Source of the DNA: Branchipolynoe longqiensis
Taxonomy: Eukaryota > Annelida > Polychaeta > Phyllodocida > Polynoidae
NCBI GenBank assembly: GCA_030323885.1
Contig: CM059197.1
Span: 32,439,384-32,503,383, forward strand
Reading direction: 5' to 3'
DNA: 64,000 nt
The notes under the pieces are model-generated. The model did no database searches. It was not told the origin of the DNA and saw only the letters and a list, made by a program, of their open reading frames with translations. Positions within the stretch are counted from its first letter, which is position 1, and each line of letters begins with the position of its first letter. Shown here piece after piece: positions 10,526 to 20,960 of this stretch. A program made the position numbers and the translations under genes.

Positions 10526-10827
10526 GGGATGAGGGATTCGGTAAGAGCGCTGGCCGCCTACCCATGCGAGAGGTCATGCTTTTAAACCCCAACCGAATCA
10601 AACCAATGACTTACCAAATTTATAATTGTCACTACCTAGCCTGACACTTCGCATTAATAAAACAGGGAAAGAGCTCATTTGGTCAGCATCAGGATAATGT
10701 AACAGCGTGGGACATCTGATCATGGTGCCAGTGGCCCATGAGTATACTTTGTGACAAATCGGTACCCATCCTGATATGACCTTAGATGGAATGAGGATGT
10801 AAAACCTCAACAAACAAAGATTCTATA
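10526..10827 (+). mobile_element. SINE-1 copy
   Basis: Degenerate tRNA-like head, 'caaaccaatgacttaccaa', shortened middle, then 'tcctgatatgaccttagatg' and 'gatgtaaaacctcaacaaac'. Confidence 0.75.
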
Positions 10828-10930
10828 GCTTTTTTTCTAATGCGCTCTTCCCATAACCATACACGGTCTGTTAGGAAACTATGGTTAGAGTTTTAAAAAA
10901 TAGCAACAGGTAATATATTCTACTGCAAAA

Positions 10931-11136
10931 TCAGGCTGCCAGCACCATGCCCCGATATCCTACTCAGTCACATTATCCTGACACTGAGCTAACCAGTCCT
11001 TGTCTTGTCCTATTAATGCCGAGCGCCAGGCTAGGAAGCGACACATATCAATTTGAAAGTCATTGGTTTGACTTGACCAAGAACCAAACTCCCAACCTTC
11101 CGTTTGTGAGACCCGCGCTGTATCGATTAGGCCACT
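10931..11136 (-). mobile_element. SINE-1 copy, 3' truncated
   Basis: Inverted orientation: 'cactcagtcacattatcctg' style body followed by 'gtttgacttgaccaagaacc' and a degenerate head. The tail is missing. Confidence 0.7.
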
Positions 11137-11487
11137 GCTAATGAGATGGCCAAATTGGTAAGAGTGCTGATTAGGTTCCTATTCAGAAGGTTGTGGGTTT
11201 CCAACATTGACTGAGTCAAACCAATGGCTTACAAAATTGATATGTATCGCTAACTAGTCTGGTATTCAGCACTAATAGGATAGGACAAGGACTGGTTTGT
11301 TCAGTATCAGGATAATGTGACTGAATGGGATATCGGGGGATGGTTGGGGGGGGGGGGGTCATTGTCTCCATGCATTGGGGTCAGCGCTATAAAGCCACAA
11401 TGAATGCACACTGCCAACAGTCAGTACCCATTCTGATATGACCATAAAATGTTGCTAGGCTGCAAAACCCCAAATGAACAAAACAAT
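11137..11487 (+). mobile_element. SINE-1 copy in the 3' flank of the receptor gene
   Basis: Head at about 11140, body 'caatggcttacaaaattg', C/G-run at 11350, tail 'ctgatatgaccataaaatgt' ending 'ctgcaaaaccccaaatgaac'. Its 3' end lies about 10 bp from the receptor stop codon, so in transcript orientation the 3' UTR enters this SINE antisense almost at once. Confidence 0.8.
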
Positions 11488-11496
11488 AACCTAGCT

Positions 11497-12185
11497 TTAG
11501 TTTGGATACTCCCTCCGCGAAATTGGGCTGACCCCTGACCCTCGCTGTGGATCACGAGCAACGACACGCTCGGACGACACCTGAACCCCTTTGTACTTGT
11601 AACAAGACAAAATGCGGAGAAACTCCAACCTGAAGCCCGGCATTCTGTAGGCGTAGATAATCGGATTCACGCCACTGTTCAACAGCAAACACAAATACAA
11701 TGCATCTGACAATCGCTTACTGGGGGAGCTTTGTGCAACAGGACCGTGTACCAGCATATAGATTAAATTGAAACAGTACGGCAACCAGCACACACCGAAC
11801 GTGCCAATCACCATCAGCAAAGTCTTGGTCGCCTTCAGCTGTCTCCGGAGGATGTTGGTCGAGGCGTCGCCCAGCTCCATGGCCGCCATTTGCTTCATGT
11901 GTCGAGCTGCTATGCGGAACAGTGTTATGTAGGCAAGAAATATAATGACCGCAGCGACCAAGAAGCTTGTGAGCAGATAGATGATGACGTTGCGATTGAA
12001 GACCATTACAAAATAGCAGGGAGACTGCAGGGACCACTGGTGGAAACCTAGGATAGACGGCATGTAGGCGATGGAGAAGGCATAGATGGCGATGCAAGTA
12101 GTCGTCAAGATGATTCTTTTTGGGGTCACATTTGCGTGGTAGTTGAACGGATCGTACACCGCAATCAACCTGTCCACGGCTATAG
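11497..12185 (-). CDS. Class A GPCR, exon 3 (end of TM3 to C-terminus)
   Basis: Terminal coding exon of a seven-transmembrane receptor in the plasma membrane that signals through G proteins. The acceptor 'ctcattcag' precedes CT ATA GCC GTG GAC, so the exon starts at 12185 in phase to complete a Thr codon. Visible: IAVDRLIAVYDPF (DRY box as DRL), 'YHANVTPKRI', TM4, an extracellular loop Cys ('SPCYF'), TM5, 'LKATKTLLMVIGTFGVCWLP' (TM6 CWxP), TM7 NSGVNPIIYAYR (NPxxY), a likely palmitoylated Cys (ILSCYKYK) and a short tail ending EYPN. The wording around DRL, VTPKR and NPIIYAYR is nearest to adenosine receptors as I recall them, and the aminergic Asp of TM3 is not present. The ligand is not established. 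Confidence 0.9.
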
Positions 12186-12249
12186 CTGAATGAGGGGAGG
12201 CAAAAGGTGAGGTTTAAAAAAAGAAAAAATCAGGGTTTTAAAGATGTAT

Positions 12250-12710
12250 AAAGTTGCATAGTCCGATAGACAAGGCCGAATGAGTAGAGCAGAGCGTCCG
12301 TCTCCTGTTTTGGGAGATCGGGAGATCCGAAACCATGGGTACATGGCTTCGAATCCTGGTCAAGTCAAACCAATGACTTAAAAATTGATACTTGTCGCTT
12401 CCTCGCCTGGAGTTCGGCATTATTAGGATAGGGCAAGGACTGGTTAGCTCAGTGTCAGGATAATGTGACTGAGTGAGATATCAGGTGCTGGTGGCCTGGT
12501 TTCCCAGTGGGGCAGCACAATAAAGTCGCCATGAGTGCGCAGTGTCACAAGTTGGTAACCGTCCTGATATGACCTTAGATGTTGCTCAGACGTAAAACAA
12601 CAACCAAACAAAAACATAGTCCGATGGGTTTGAGTTTCTAAAATTTACTGAGATAAATAAAATATATTAGGTTGATTGCTATGATCTACATTACATAGTA
12701 GCAACAACAG
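12250..12710. repeat. MITE-A left part interrupted by SINE-1 (receptor intron 2)
   Basis: Begins 'ataaagttgcatagtccgat', is interrupted at 12268-12614, and resumes 'catagtccgatgggtttgag' through 'aaatatattaggttgattgc'. Confidence 0.75.
12268..12614 (+). mobile_element. SINE-1 copy nested in MITE-A
   Basis: Flanked by an exact 11-bp duplication CATAGTCCGAT (12257-12267 and 12615-12625). The head 'aaggccgaatgagtagagc' carries an internal duplication around the B box. The tail ends 'gtaaaacaacaaccaaac'. Confidence 0.88.
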
Positions 12711-13500
12711 CAAAAATGGTTCCAATTTGATTAGCTGAATAAAATACGAAAATGATGCTATCATTTAATCAGCACCCTGTATGCATAACTCGAACAAGAT
12801 CTGGTAGCCTGGTCCCTTGGTCTTTTTCACAGAATAATCTAGGATAGTATTACAAATATACGTTTATTAGATACAACCAAAATATATTACCAAAGACAGA
12901 AAAATACACTGCCATATTTTAATCATTGGAATACAAATTCAAATTAATTCTTGTAATTAATTGTTAAAAGCGAGAAGTTGCTTTCTCACCGCAATTCCAA
13001 TTTCAAAGCAATTTCAGTGTTAAAGTTGCGCAATCCAAACGGTTTTGAGTTTCTGGCAGTTTTTTCTGTGAATATATTAGGTTAATCGTTGTCGTATATA
13101 ATTGCTTTCCAAAATTTAAAACTGCATAGTCCGATGGTTTTGAGTTTCTCTCATTTTCTTATATAAACATATTAGGGTTCTTCTTTGCTGCTGGTCCTAA
13201 TCGGTTGGTCCTCACATTGTAACTGCTTTCGTCTAAATTAATTCTCCTTTTCATACCAAATGAAGAAAATTCCTTTTATTATACCCCAAAGAAGCAATGA
13301 CAGCAATCCAGTGAGAAAAAAATGTTTGGTTTATTTTTTATTGCAAAAATAGATTCATTTGTCACACAAATATGACAGTTAAAAATGGGAATGGTGAAAC
13401 GGTACTACTTGTGTTGGAAACTACTTCATTGTAGACCAAAATATTCAAACATAGCTAGTTTATTTGCAAAGTTGTAACATGCAAAAATGTCAGAAAACTA
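12711..13500. other. AT-rich intron sequence with MITE-A fragments
   Basis: Receptor intron 2. MITE-A left ends occur at about 13018 ('ttaaagttgcgcaatcc') and 13120 ('taaaactgcatagtccgatg'). No other feature is recognised. Confidence 0.5.
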
Positions 13501-13734
13501 ATTTTAGGACTGTTGAGTGTCTGTGTGTAAAACAACGATGCTTGAAAGTGAGCATAACGCGTGTTTCATGAGATGTCACATCATGAAACACGCGTTCACC
13601 TTCAATTTTCACAATATCCAACCATGCAAGCCAGGAAATACCCTGCTTCTTTAAATAGGATAGCATCATAGATGCCTAGTTCTGAACACAAAAGTTATAA
13701 TATTATTTCCTAAAATGCATTAAAAGTGAAATAA

Positions 13735-14098
13735 AAACTTTGTGTCACGGGTGAAACATGCGTAACAGCGAAAATCTATTTTGTGATACAAAATCCAACA
13801 ATGGATCAAATCTCTTCTCGCCATGATTTTCAAATATATCGTGGGCATCTACACACCTACTGATGATGTGGTGTCAAGTCATAAACAGGATGTTGCGCTA
13901 TGATGCTATTAGTGTGGGGTGTCACACATCGATGAAGATGAAACGCGCGTAACGGCGAAAATTATTTCGCGATACAAAATCCAATAATGGATCAAATCTC
14001 TTCTCACCATGATTTTCAAATATACCATGGGCATCTACACACCTACTGATGATGTGGTGTCAAGTTATAAACAGGATGTTGCGCGATGATGCTATCAC
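13735..14098. repeat. Tandem duplication of a ~178-bp unit
   Basis: 13735-13912 and 13913-14098 share 'gatacaaaatccaa', 'ggatcaaatctcttctc', 'catctacacacctactgat' and 'aaacaggatgttgcgc'. Each unit starts with a gaaac[ag][tc]gcgtaac word. Lies in receptor intron 2. Confidence 0.8.
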
Positions 14099-14153
14099 GC
14101 ATTCACCTGTTGTCATCATCCTCTAAGTCATCACAATATCTTTTTCTACATAA

Positions 14154-15510
14154 GAAAACTTATAACACTCAAAAAAGATATTTGCATACATGTAATATGT
14201 ACAAATAATGCCCTGAACAAATACATTTTTTGCATGCTATTAGCAGTGTCTAACCTAAGTCATTATTGAGTGTCACATGAAACATGCATTACATGTTACA
14301 TGTGTTACAATTCCAAGAACATCAGAAGTTAGGGAAGTGTTCCAAGATTACTTTGAAATATGTCCACATCATCAACAACTAATAAGCATAAATATTTTCA
14401 TCATCTGTGGTGCTTGTTTCATCATGAAGGAACAACTTTTCATTTCCATGTAATGCATGTTTCAGTGTCACAATTTTATATTTTCTCTGTTCTACTCTCA
14501 AGTGGACGAACACTCATAAAATTGCACTTACTCCTAGTGACTGCTGTTCAAAACCTAACTAGGAAATAATAAGGGTCTTGTTCTAAATATTACATAATGA
14601 AGGTTTTTGTGTCAGCCGAAACACGCGTAACATTCTCCACTTGGTCATGTTCAAAGCCACCCTGACTTGCAGTCTGGGTCCAAATTGTTTTTGTTTTAAA
14701 TTGTGTCTTAAAATTGGATGTATGTGGAACACAACAAGCCTAATTGGGATAGGCTGTAACATATTTCAGTTTTGACCTCCGATTCCCCCTTTTTAGGACC
14801 AAAACTGAAGAAGAACCCATTATAAGCAAAACTTGTAACACTCAAAAGACATACTTGCATACATGTAATGTGTAGAAATAATACCCTTAGCAAAAACTTT
14901 TTTTGTGTGCATACTGTTAGCAATTTCTGAGCCAAGTTATTATTGAGTGTCACATGAAACATGCATTACATGTCACATGAAACATGCGTTACAACTCCAA
15001 TAACATCAGAAGTTATGGAAGTATTGCAAAATTACTTTGAAATATGTCCACAGCGTCAAAAACTAATAAGCATAAATACCTTTTCATGCTCTGTGGTGTT
15101 TGTTTGATCTTGAAGAAAAGACTTTTCCTTTCCATGTCACACATGTTTCAGTGTCACAATTTTATAAGTCCTCTGTTCTACTCTCAAGTGGATGGACCCT
15201 CATAAAATTGCACTTAGTTACTCCTAGTGAGTGCAGTTCAAAACCGTACTAGGAAAAAATAAGGGTTTAGTTCTAAATCTGACACTAGGTGGCTTTTTGT
15301 GTCACACCGAAACACGCGTAACATTCTCCACTTAGTCAAGTTCAAAGCCACCCTGACGTGCAATCGGGGTCCAAACTGCTTTTCTTTTAATTGTGCCTTA
15401 AAATAGGATATATGTGGAACACAACAAGCCTAAATAGGATAAGCTGTGAAATATTTAAGTTTTTACCCCCGATTCCCCCTTTTTAGGACAAGCAGCAAAG
15501 AAGAACCCAT
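14154..15510. repeat. Tandem duplication of a ~675-bp unit
   Basis: Unit 1 (about 14154-14830) and unit 2 (about 14830-15510) correspond throughout. Both contain 'cttgcatacatgtaat'-type text, 'ttattgagtgtcacatgaaa', 'ctactctcaagtgga', 'gaaacacgcgtaacattctc', 'ggaacacaacaagcct' and 'gattccccctttttagga'. Divergence is moderate. There are no coding features, and the repeat lies in receptor intron 2. Confidence 0.85.
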
Positions 15511-15812
15511 TAGGTTGTTCACTATAATCTACCTTACTTTAGTTTGAAGTAACTTGTATTTTAATCACTAACTTTTGAGATATTTGAAATGGAAACATGC
15601 TAAATTAATTTTGGCAAGCTTGCCAAAAGTGTAATACCATAGGCTTCTGCAGATTCTATTAATTGACTCAGTATCCCCTTATATGTGACAACAAATGTTT
15701 AATAAGTGCACCTGCATCTAAGGTAGATATGTAGAATCAAATCTAGATAATTTTTTTGGTTTTGAAAATGTTATGTTTTCATCGGACTATGCAGCTTTAA
15801 CTGTTAAGGTAA
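15507..15812. repeat. MITE-A copy
   Basis: From 'taggttgttcactataatct' to 'catcggactatgcagcttta'. The left terminus is missing. Confidence 0.7.
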
Positions 15813-15885
15813 ATCATATTCTAGATCGAAATCTAGGCTTTTGTAGATTTAACTGTAGGTGTTTCCTGTGTTGAAAGGAAAATAC

Positions 15886-16060
15886 ACGTTTAGTGTCAGG
15901 ATAGCGTGGCTTCGTGGGATATCAACTCATGGTGCCAGGGATATGATACTCCAGTGGGGCAGCACTATAAAACCACTGTCAACGCACACTGTCACAAATC
16001 AGTACCAGTCCTGATATGACCTTAGATGTTGCTAGGACGCAAAGCACTAATAAGCTAATC
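15886..16060 (+). mobile_element. SINE-1 copy, 5' truncated
   Basis: Body and tail only: 'ccagtggggcagcactataa', 'cctgatatgaccttagatgt', 'taggacgcaaagcac'. A separate tail fragment is at 16446-16495. Confidence 0.75.
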
Positions 16061-16445
16061 TAATCCAGTTTTGTCGGTGATCTGCTTGGGTCGTGTTGAG
16101 AGTTGTGTGCTGTGTTTTATTAGTTAAAATTTAGAAACAATTCTTTTCTCGAAATAGATTTGAAAAGAGTGAAATAAAATCAAAATGATTCCTACTTAGA
16201 TTAGAAAAATCTATACCGCAACATGATGAGGCGATCTCGACTTGTAACTACGAAGGCCCGTATTAAGATTCATTCGACCCTTCTTACTGTATGGTGATCT
16301 GATACCTTCGGGAGGAGGGGGGGGGGGGTCATCAAGCATCTATTTATTGAAGCTGTACATACAGAGGTAGAAAACCTCGATGTCATCTATTTGCATGCTA
16401 CTTAAAATACCTGTTTCGGTGACACTTCCTAATATGAGCTGTCCT

Positions 16446-16495
16446 GATATTACCTTAGATGTTGCTAAGACGTAAAACAACAACAAACAAATCCT
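16446..16495 (+). mobile_element. SINE-1 tail fragment
   Basis: 'ttaccttagatgttgctaag' followed by 'acgtaaaacaacaacaaac'. Confidence 0.6.
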
Positions 16496-16635
16496 AATAT
16501 GCGTCTTCCAAGTTACTATCCACTGGTCCTAGAGGAAGGACTGATGCTTGGAGCTGCCACCTGGCGTGTTTGTTCACCCGGAAGTGGATGAGTTCTCACC
16601 ATAGGTTCAATACTTTTAAATCACTTTCAACCTGT

Positions 16636-16930
16636 GGCGTTCTCTGTGGCGGAGTGGTTAGAGTGTCTGACTTTTTTCTAGGTCAGACTCCTAATCTGAG
16701 GGTCGGCGGTTCGATTCCCCGTGCCCCCAGCTCTGCCAATTTGGATTTCCACAGCTGTGTATAACTTACAGCGTCATCAAAGGCCGTTTGCTCTCATACC
16801 ATGTCTATGTGGTGTGGGAGGTTAAAAATCCCTTGGGTCGGTAAAAGTGTAGGCTCGGGCTTTCTATCGACCAGCAGTGGAATGAGGAAGACCAGTCGTC
16901 TATGACTGAAATTTCCCCTGCTTAAACAAC
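16636..16930 (+). mobile_element. tRNA-derived SINE-2 plus SINE-3' module
   Basis: The head is tRNA-Leu/Ser-like: 'tggcggagtggttagagtgt' (A box) and 'cggttcgattccccgtg' (B box), followed by 'cagcgtcatcaaaggccg' and 'catgtctatgtggtgtggga'. From about 16873 it continues as 'cagtggaatgaggaagacc...cctgcttaa', a 3' module also seen at 59970-60034 and, inverted, at 46.9, 58.4 and 58.8 kb. A second SINE-2 copy is at 53215-53515. A SINE is more likely than a functional tRNA gene because the unit extends well past the tRNA and recurs. Confidence 0.78.
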
Positions 16931-16964
16931 TAATGGACCAAAAAAAAAAAAAACACAGACAGGG

Positions 16965-17105
16965 TGGTCAAATGGGTTGAGCTGAGCCTGTGTGGCAGGT
17001 GTTGGGGATTCGAACACATAGGGTTCAAATCCAGTTGAGTCAAATGCCAATGATTTAGAGAAACACACTTGTCCCTACTTAGCCTAACGCTTGTAATTAC
17101 TAGGT
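16965..17105 (+). mobile_element. SINE-1 head fragment
   Basis: Degenerate: 'ggtggtcaaatgggttgagc', a duplicated B-box-like stretch, 'caatgatttagagaaacac', then lost at about 17105. Confidence 0.5.
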
Positions 17106-17839
17106 ATGTGCCTCTAGGCATCTATGCATCTGTCGACCATCACTTCGGCCTCCCATCTGTCCATCAGATCCTAGCCCTAGGCCATTCTGCTCATTACCTC
17201 AGTTGTGGCAGAGCAAACTGTTATTACTTTCTAACTTCAGTTGATGTCCAGGGATTTGCTGCCTGGTGCACTGCAACTTCATCCAATAGACAAAAAACAA
17301 TCCTGCTCGGATTTAATTATGCAATATCGCTGAAGATGCGCAATATATATATCAAGGATTCACTCCGTACTTGCAGTAGGGGTGAATGACAACGTAGTTT
17401 AAATACGGTTGAAAATAGCATTAGTTTGGAACAGGAAGTGGAATCCCTGATTCCAGTATCAAATGGCTAATTATATCGGCACAGAGTTGGTAAAATGGCA
17501 GAAGATGGAAACAAGCAAGATGGCGACCACAGAACGCTGTCAATTTGATATTTAAAGTGAGTTAAAGTATATGTTTTATTATATTAAACAAAATTCTAAG
17601 TACCACTAAATATGAAGATGATTATGAAGAATATATTTTGCTTTTTAAATTAAGGATTTTTCTGCTCATTTCATTTACCTACCATGTAGGTACTTTTCGC
17701 CACCTTTTATATACGGTTGTTTTTCATCCCTACTCAGGCTACTGCAGTACGAGGTGAATCTCCACTATAGACCTATTTCATATGACGTCAGCATAGGTAT
17801 CTAGGTCAGTGCGCACACCTTTTGGCTGAATGACGACAC
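17106..17839. other. Unassigned intron sequence
   Basis: Receptor intron 2. About 17364-17410 and, inverted, 17705-17757 share 'cgtact(t)gcagtag' and 'gtatt(t)a' style words. A degraded TIR element of about 390 bp is possible but weak. Confidence 0.35.
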
Positions 17840-19035
17840 ACTGCAAACTCAGTGGCTATGAGCAATCTTCTTACAGAAAAAGTGAAATATCTCTAAAACC
17901 ACATCACCTAGACACAAACCACTTGGAACACATATAGAAAACATGTTTACCAAAAAGATTATATTAAATTGATAAGGTTAGGGTTCTGCATTTATATTAA
18001 TTTCGAATAAAACTGACGTTTTGCACTGCGCATACCGTCAAACTCAATGCATTGTCAATGGCCGTGAGCAATCTTTATACAGAAAAAGTTAAATATCTCT
18101 AAAACCACACGACCTAGGCACAACTCGCTTGGAACACATATAGAAAACATGTTTAACAAAAAGATTATATTATATTGATAAGGTTAGGGTTCTGGATTTC
18201 TATTAATTTTGAATAAAACAGACATTTTTCAATGTGTGTACCAGCAAACTCAATGCATTGTCAATGACCATGAGCAATCTTCATACAGAAAAAGTTAAAT
18301 ATCTCTAAAACCACACCACCTAGACACAAACCGCTTGGAACACATATAGAAAACATGTTTAACAACAAGATTATATTAAATTGATAAGGTTAGGGTTCTG
18401 GATTTCTATTAATTTTGAATAAAACAGACATTTTTCAATGTGTGTACCGGCAAACTCAATGCATTGTCAATGGCCGTGAGCAATCTTCATACAGAAAAAG
18501 TTAAATATCTCTAAAACCACACCACCTAGACACAAACCGCTTGGAACACATATAGAAAACATGTTTAACAACAAGATGATATTAAATTGATAAGGTTGGG
18601 TTTCTGCATTTCTATTAATTTTGAATAAAACTGACGTTTTACACTGTGCGTACCAGCAAACTCAATGCATTGTCAATGGCCATGAGCAATCTTCATACAA
18701 AAAAAAGTTAAGTATCTCTAAAACCACACGACCTAGACACAAACCGCTTGGAACACATATAGAAAACATGTTTAACAAAAAGATTATATTAAATTGATAA
18801 GGTTAGGGTTCTGCATTTTAAATAATTTTGAATAAAACTGATATTTTGCACTGTGTGTACCGGCAAACTCAATGCATTGTCAATGGCCGTGAGCAATCTT
18901 CATACAGAAAAAGTTAAATATCTCTAAAACCACACGACCTAGACACAAACCGCTTGCAACCCATATAGAAACCATGTTTAACAAAGAGATTATACTAAAT
19001 TTATAAGGTTAGGGTTCTGCATTTCTATTAATTCT
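17840..19035. repeat. Satellite array, ~205-bp unit, about six copies
   Basis: Tandem units begin near 17855, 18060, 18266, 18471, 18677 and 18883. Each has 'gagcaatcttcatacagaaa', 'ctctaaaaccacac', 'cgcttggaacacatatag', 'aacatgtttaac', 'gataaggttagggttctg' and 'caaactcaatgcattgtc'. The last unit breaks off at about 19035 before a (TA)n run. The same unit occurs inverted at 38.15-38.56 kb. Confidence 0.9.
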
Positions 19036-19154
19036 AGCATAATATTTTAGATTATAATATATATATATATATATGTAAATAACAGTAGCACAACATGGTC
19101 AGAAGACTGGAATAAATATCTTATCTACTGAATAAATGTTAATTGCATACTCAC

Positions 19155-19335
19155 TGGCCATTAAGAAGACGGAGAGAATCATTGAGAATGTGGTAGTTCC
19201 AACCCTGACTACGGGGCACAGGATGACTGACTTGAAGGTGGCCGGGGTGATAATATCACCCGCCTTCAAACATGTGGATAATCCTACGAATATGTCTGTC
19301 ATTGACAGATTAAAGATGATGATATTAGAGGGTGT
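19155..19335 (-). CDS. Class A GPCR, exon 2 (TM2 to TM3)
   Basis: 181-nt internal exon. The acceptor 'ttttttcag' precedes ACACCC and the donor is gcca|gtgagt. Translation begins TPSNIIIFNLSMTDIFVG, the standard TM2 text (Asn-Leu-Ser-x-x-Asp), continues through a loop with ILCPVV (candidate disulfide Cys about 25 residues ahead of the DRL Arg) and reaches FLMA in TM3. The single leftover base A pairs with CT of exon 3 to give Thr. The open frame extends past the donor but only into non-receptor text. Exon 1 joins upstream in phase 0. Confidence 0.9.
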
Positions 19336-19802
19336 CTGAAAAAAAAGGGAAAAATGTCAGTTGCTACCAAACTCTTTTTTCTTCTAGTTCAGCATTCTAC
19401 ACATAGTTTATAAAGCTAATGCTTCTAGAACCTATTCCACTCCTCCCCAATTTATGTAGGGTGAATTGTTAACATGAGCAACATGAGGAATTTACGAATA
19501 TAGCCATGACACTTCCACCACCTGTATGACAATATGGGTACACTGCACAAGTCGGTCACCTTTTCTTTTTCTTTTCTTTGTTATAATACTAAAATGCAGT
19601 TTATTCAGTGAATAATGCCTTTTGTCAGCATCAGAACACTGGTCTTCCGGCTTTTCAGTACAATTTGTTGGTACATAAATGAAACTATCTGTTGCAATAA
19701 TAACCACATGAAAATCCTGTTTGATAATAAAAGTGTTATACATAATATAAATGAACCATTAGTTGTAATATTAACTGCATTCAATTCCAGTTCAATAAAA
19801 GT

Positions 19803-20406
19803 AGGTTAAGCCAAAGTTGGTGAATCCAAAGTATTGGTTAATCCAAACAAAATTGTCGGCCACCAAGGCCACTTCCAGTACAGTTAAACCAAACTTTCAT
19901 GTGGTTTTAAGCTCATCTGAGACTTTTTTTATATGATAAATGGTAGTATTTTGCCAGGTCGCCGAAAAAAGTTTGGATTAAGCGATCATTTGATTTAACC
20001 GAGGTTGGTTTAATGGGGTTAAACTGTATATACATGAAAAACTACAGAAAGAGAAGGCACCAGAAAGAGAGGGCGCCCCCGTCTCCGGTTCAAAGATACC
20101 ATCAAGAGAAACCTAAAGCTGAGAGACATTAAGACCGACTCATGGACGCAACTCTCACAGCAGAGAGCTAAATGGAGAGCGGCAGTCAAGTAATGAAAGC
20201 AGTCTTTGTCGCATCGCAACCGACAGCATGATGATGATGATGACATGAAAAACAATAATCATGGTGTCCACATACATTGTACATTCATAATGCACCCCCG
20301 TTTTTGCCAAAGCCAAGTCAAAGTCAAAGCTCGGTTAAACCAATGATCGCTTAATCCAAACGAATTTCTAGGGTCCCTTCAAGTTTGGTTTAATGGGGTT
20401 ATACTG
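19803..20406. mobile_element. Pogo-like MITE family 2 (copy 1), split by a LINE insertion
   Basis: Shares long stretches in inverted orientation with 28269-28762: 'gatcgcttaatccaaac', 'ctagggtcccttcaa', 'ccaaagccaagtcaaag', 'gtccacatacattgtaca'. The right end is 'ggggttatactgta', the TIR CAGTATAACCCC. The left end is degraded. It lies in receptor intron 1. Confidence 0.75.
20043..20242 (+). mobile_element. 5'-truncated LINE insertion with target duplication
   Basis: Encodes the last 50 or so codons of a non-LTR RT: 'RKRGRPRLRFKDTIKRN', 'LKLRDIKTDSWTQLSQQRA', 'KWRAAVK' and stop, followed by an (ATG)n tail at 20228-20242. Flanked by exact ACATGAAAAAC (20032-20042 and 20243-20253). It belongs to the same family as the fragment at 56340-56888. 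Confidence 0.9.
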
Positions 20407-20444
20407 TATATGGATGCTTTATATACTAGACTGCTTCACCTCAC

Positions 20445-20846
20445 CTGGAGTTTACGTCTTGTAGCAATGGTGATGAGAACTAATGTATTCCCAAAGAAGA
20501 TGTACATCGCCAGACACAGCATCACAACGACCAGACCCACGTTCTTGGCACTCATCACCGCCGCGGTCTCCAGGTTTCCGGCAACAGAAGCGTTACCAAC
20601 CATTGCTACATTCCTCCAGGATGGTGGTGTCGTGAGGTCATCATGCTCCACCATGATCCTGCCGGTGCTTGCGATCCACAGTTGACACTGTGCCTTTTCT
20701 TCGTTGGCGGACAGAAAGATGCGAGCGGAGCCGGCTGATGGTAAACGGCTGTTAGTGTTGGGAGGAATGGCATGATCATCGTTATTTGTTGTTTTCTTTG
20801 TTGTGGGTTTACTGGGGTTTTGGCCCCTGGCAACATCTAAGGTCAT
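20445..20846 (-). CDS. Class A GPCR, exon 1 (N-terminus and TM1)
   Basis: First recognisable coding exon; donor CTCCAG|gtgagg at 20445/20444. It encodes an extracellular N-terminus with an N-glycosylation sequon (GNASV) and TM1 'VVVMLCLAMYIFFGNTLVLI' (conserved Gly-Asn), then 'ATRRKLQ', joining in phase to TPSN of exon 2. The start is uncertain. The longest frame begins at ATG 20844-20846, but that ATG is the 'atgaccttagatgttgcc' word of a SINE-1 tail, and the next 60 or so bases also look SINE-derived. Internal Met codons (IMVEHDD, AMVGNAS) are good alternatives. With the upstream ATG the three exons give about 423 residues. Confidence 0.85.
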
Positions 20847-20960
20847 CTCATCATGATTGAAACTGCATAGTGCAATGAAAGGGACAAATCTTCTAAACTA
20901 AAACAGCAAAATACTCATGTAGATTTGAGTCTACATATCCAACTTCGGCAATGATGCACT
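20800..20960. repeat. SINE-1 tail and MITE-A fragment upstream of the receptor
   Basis: On the minus strand, about 20858-20790 reads 'gatgaccttagatgttgcca' then 'accccagtaaacccacaac', the SINE-1 3' end. 20866-20950 has MITE-A words ('aaactgcatagtgcaatg', 'gatttgagtctacatatcc'). The immediate 5' region of the receptor ORF is therefore repeat-derived. Confidence 0.6.

Noticed and set aside
16640..16735. Functional tRNA-Leu or tRNA-Ser gene
   Set aside because: A and B boxes are good, but the unit continues into a SINE body and recurs at 53215-53515.
17840..19035. Telomere-like 'ggttagggttctg' words
   Set aside because: They occur once per 205-bp satellite unit, not as a TTAGGG array.
20019..20255. 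Minus-strand 78-codon frame
   Set aside because: Antisense to the LINE 3' end inserted at 20043-20242.
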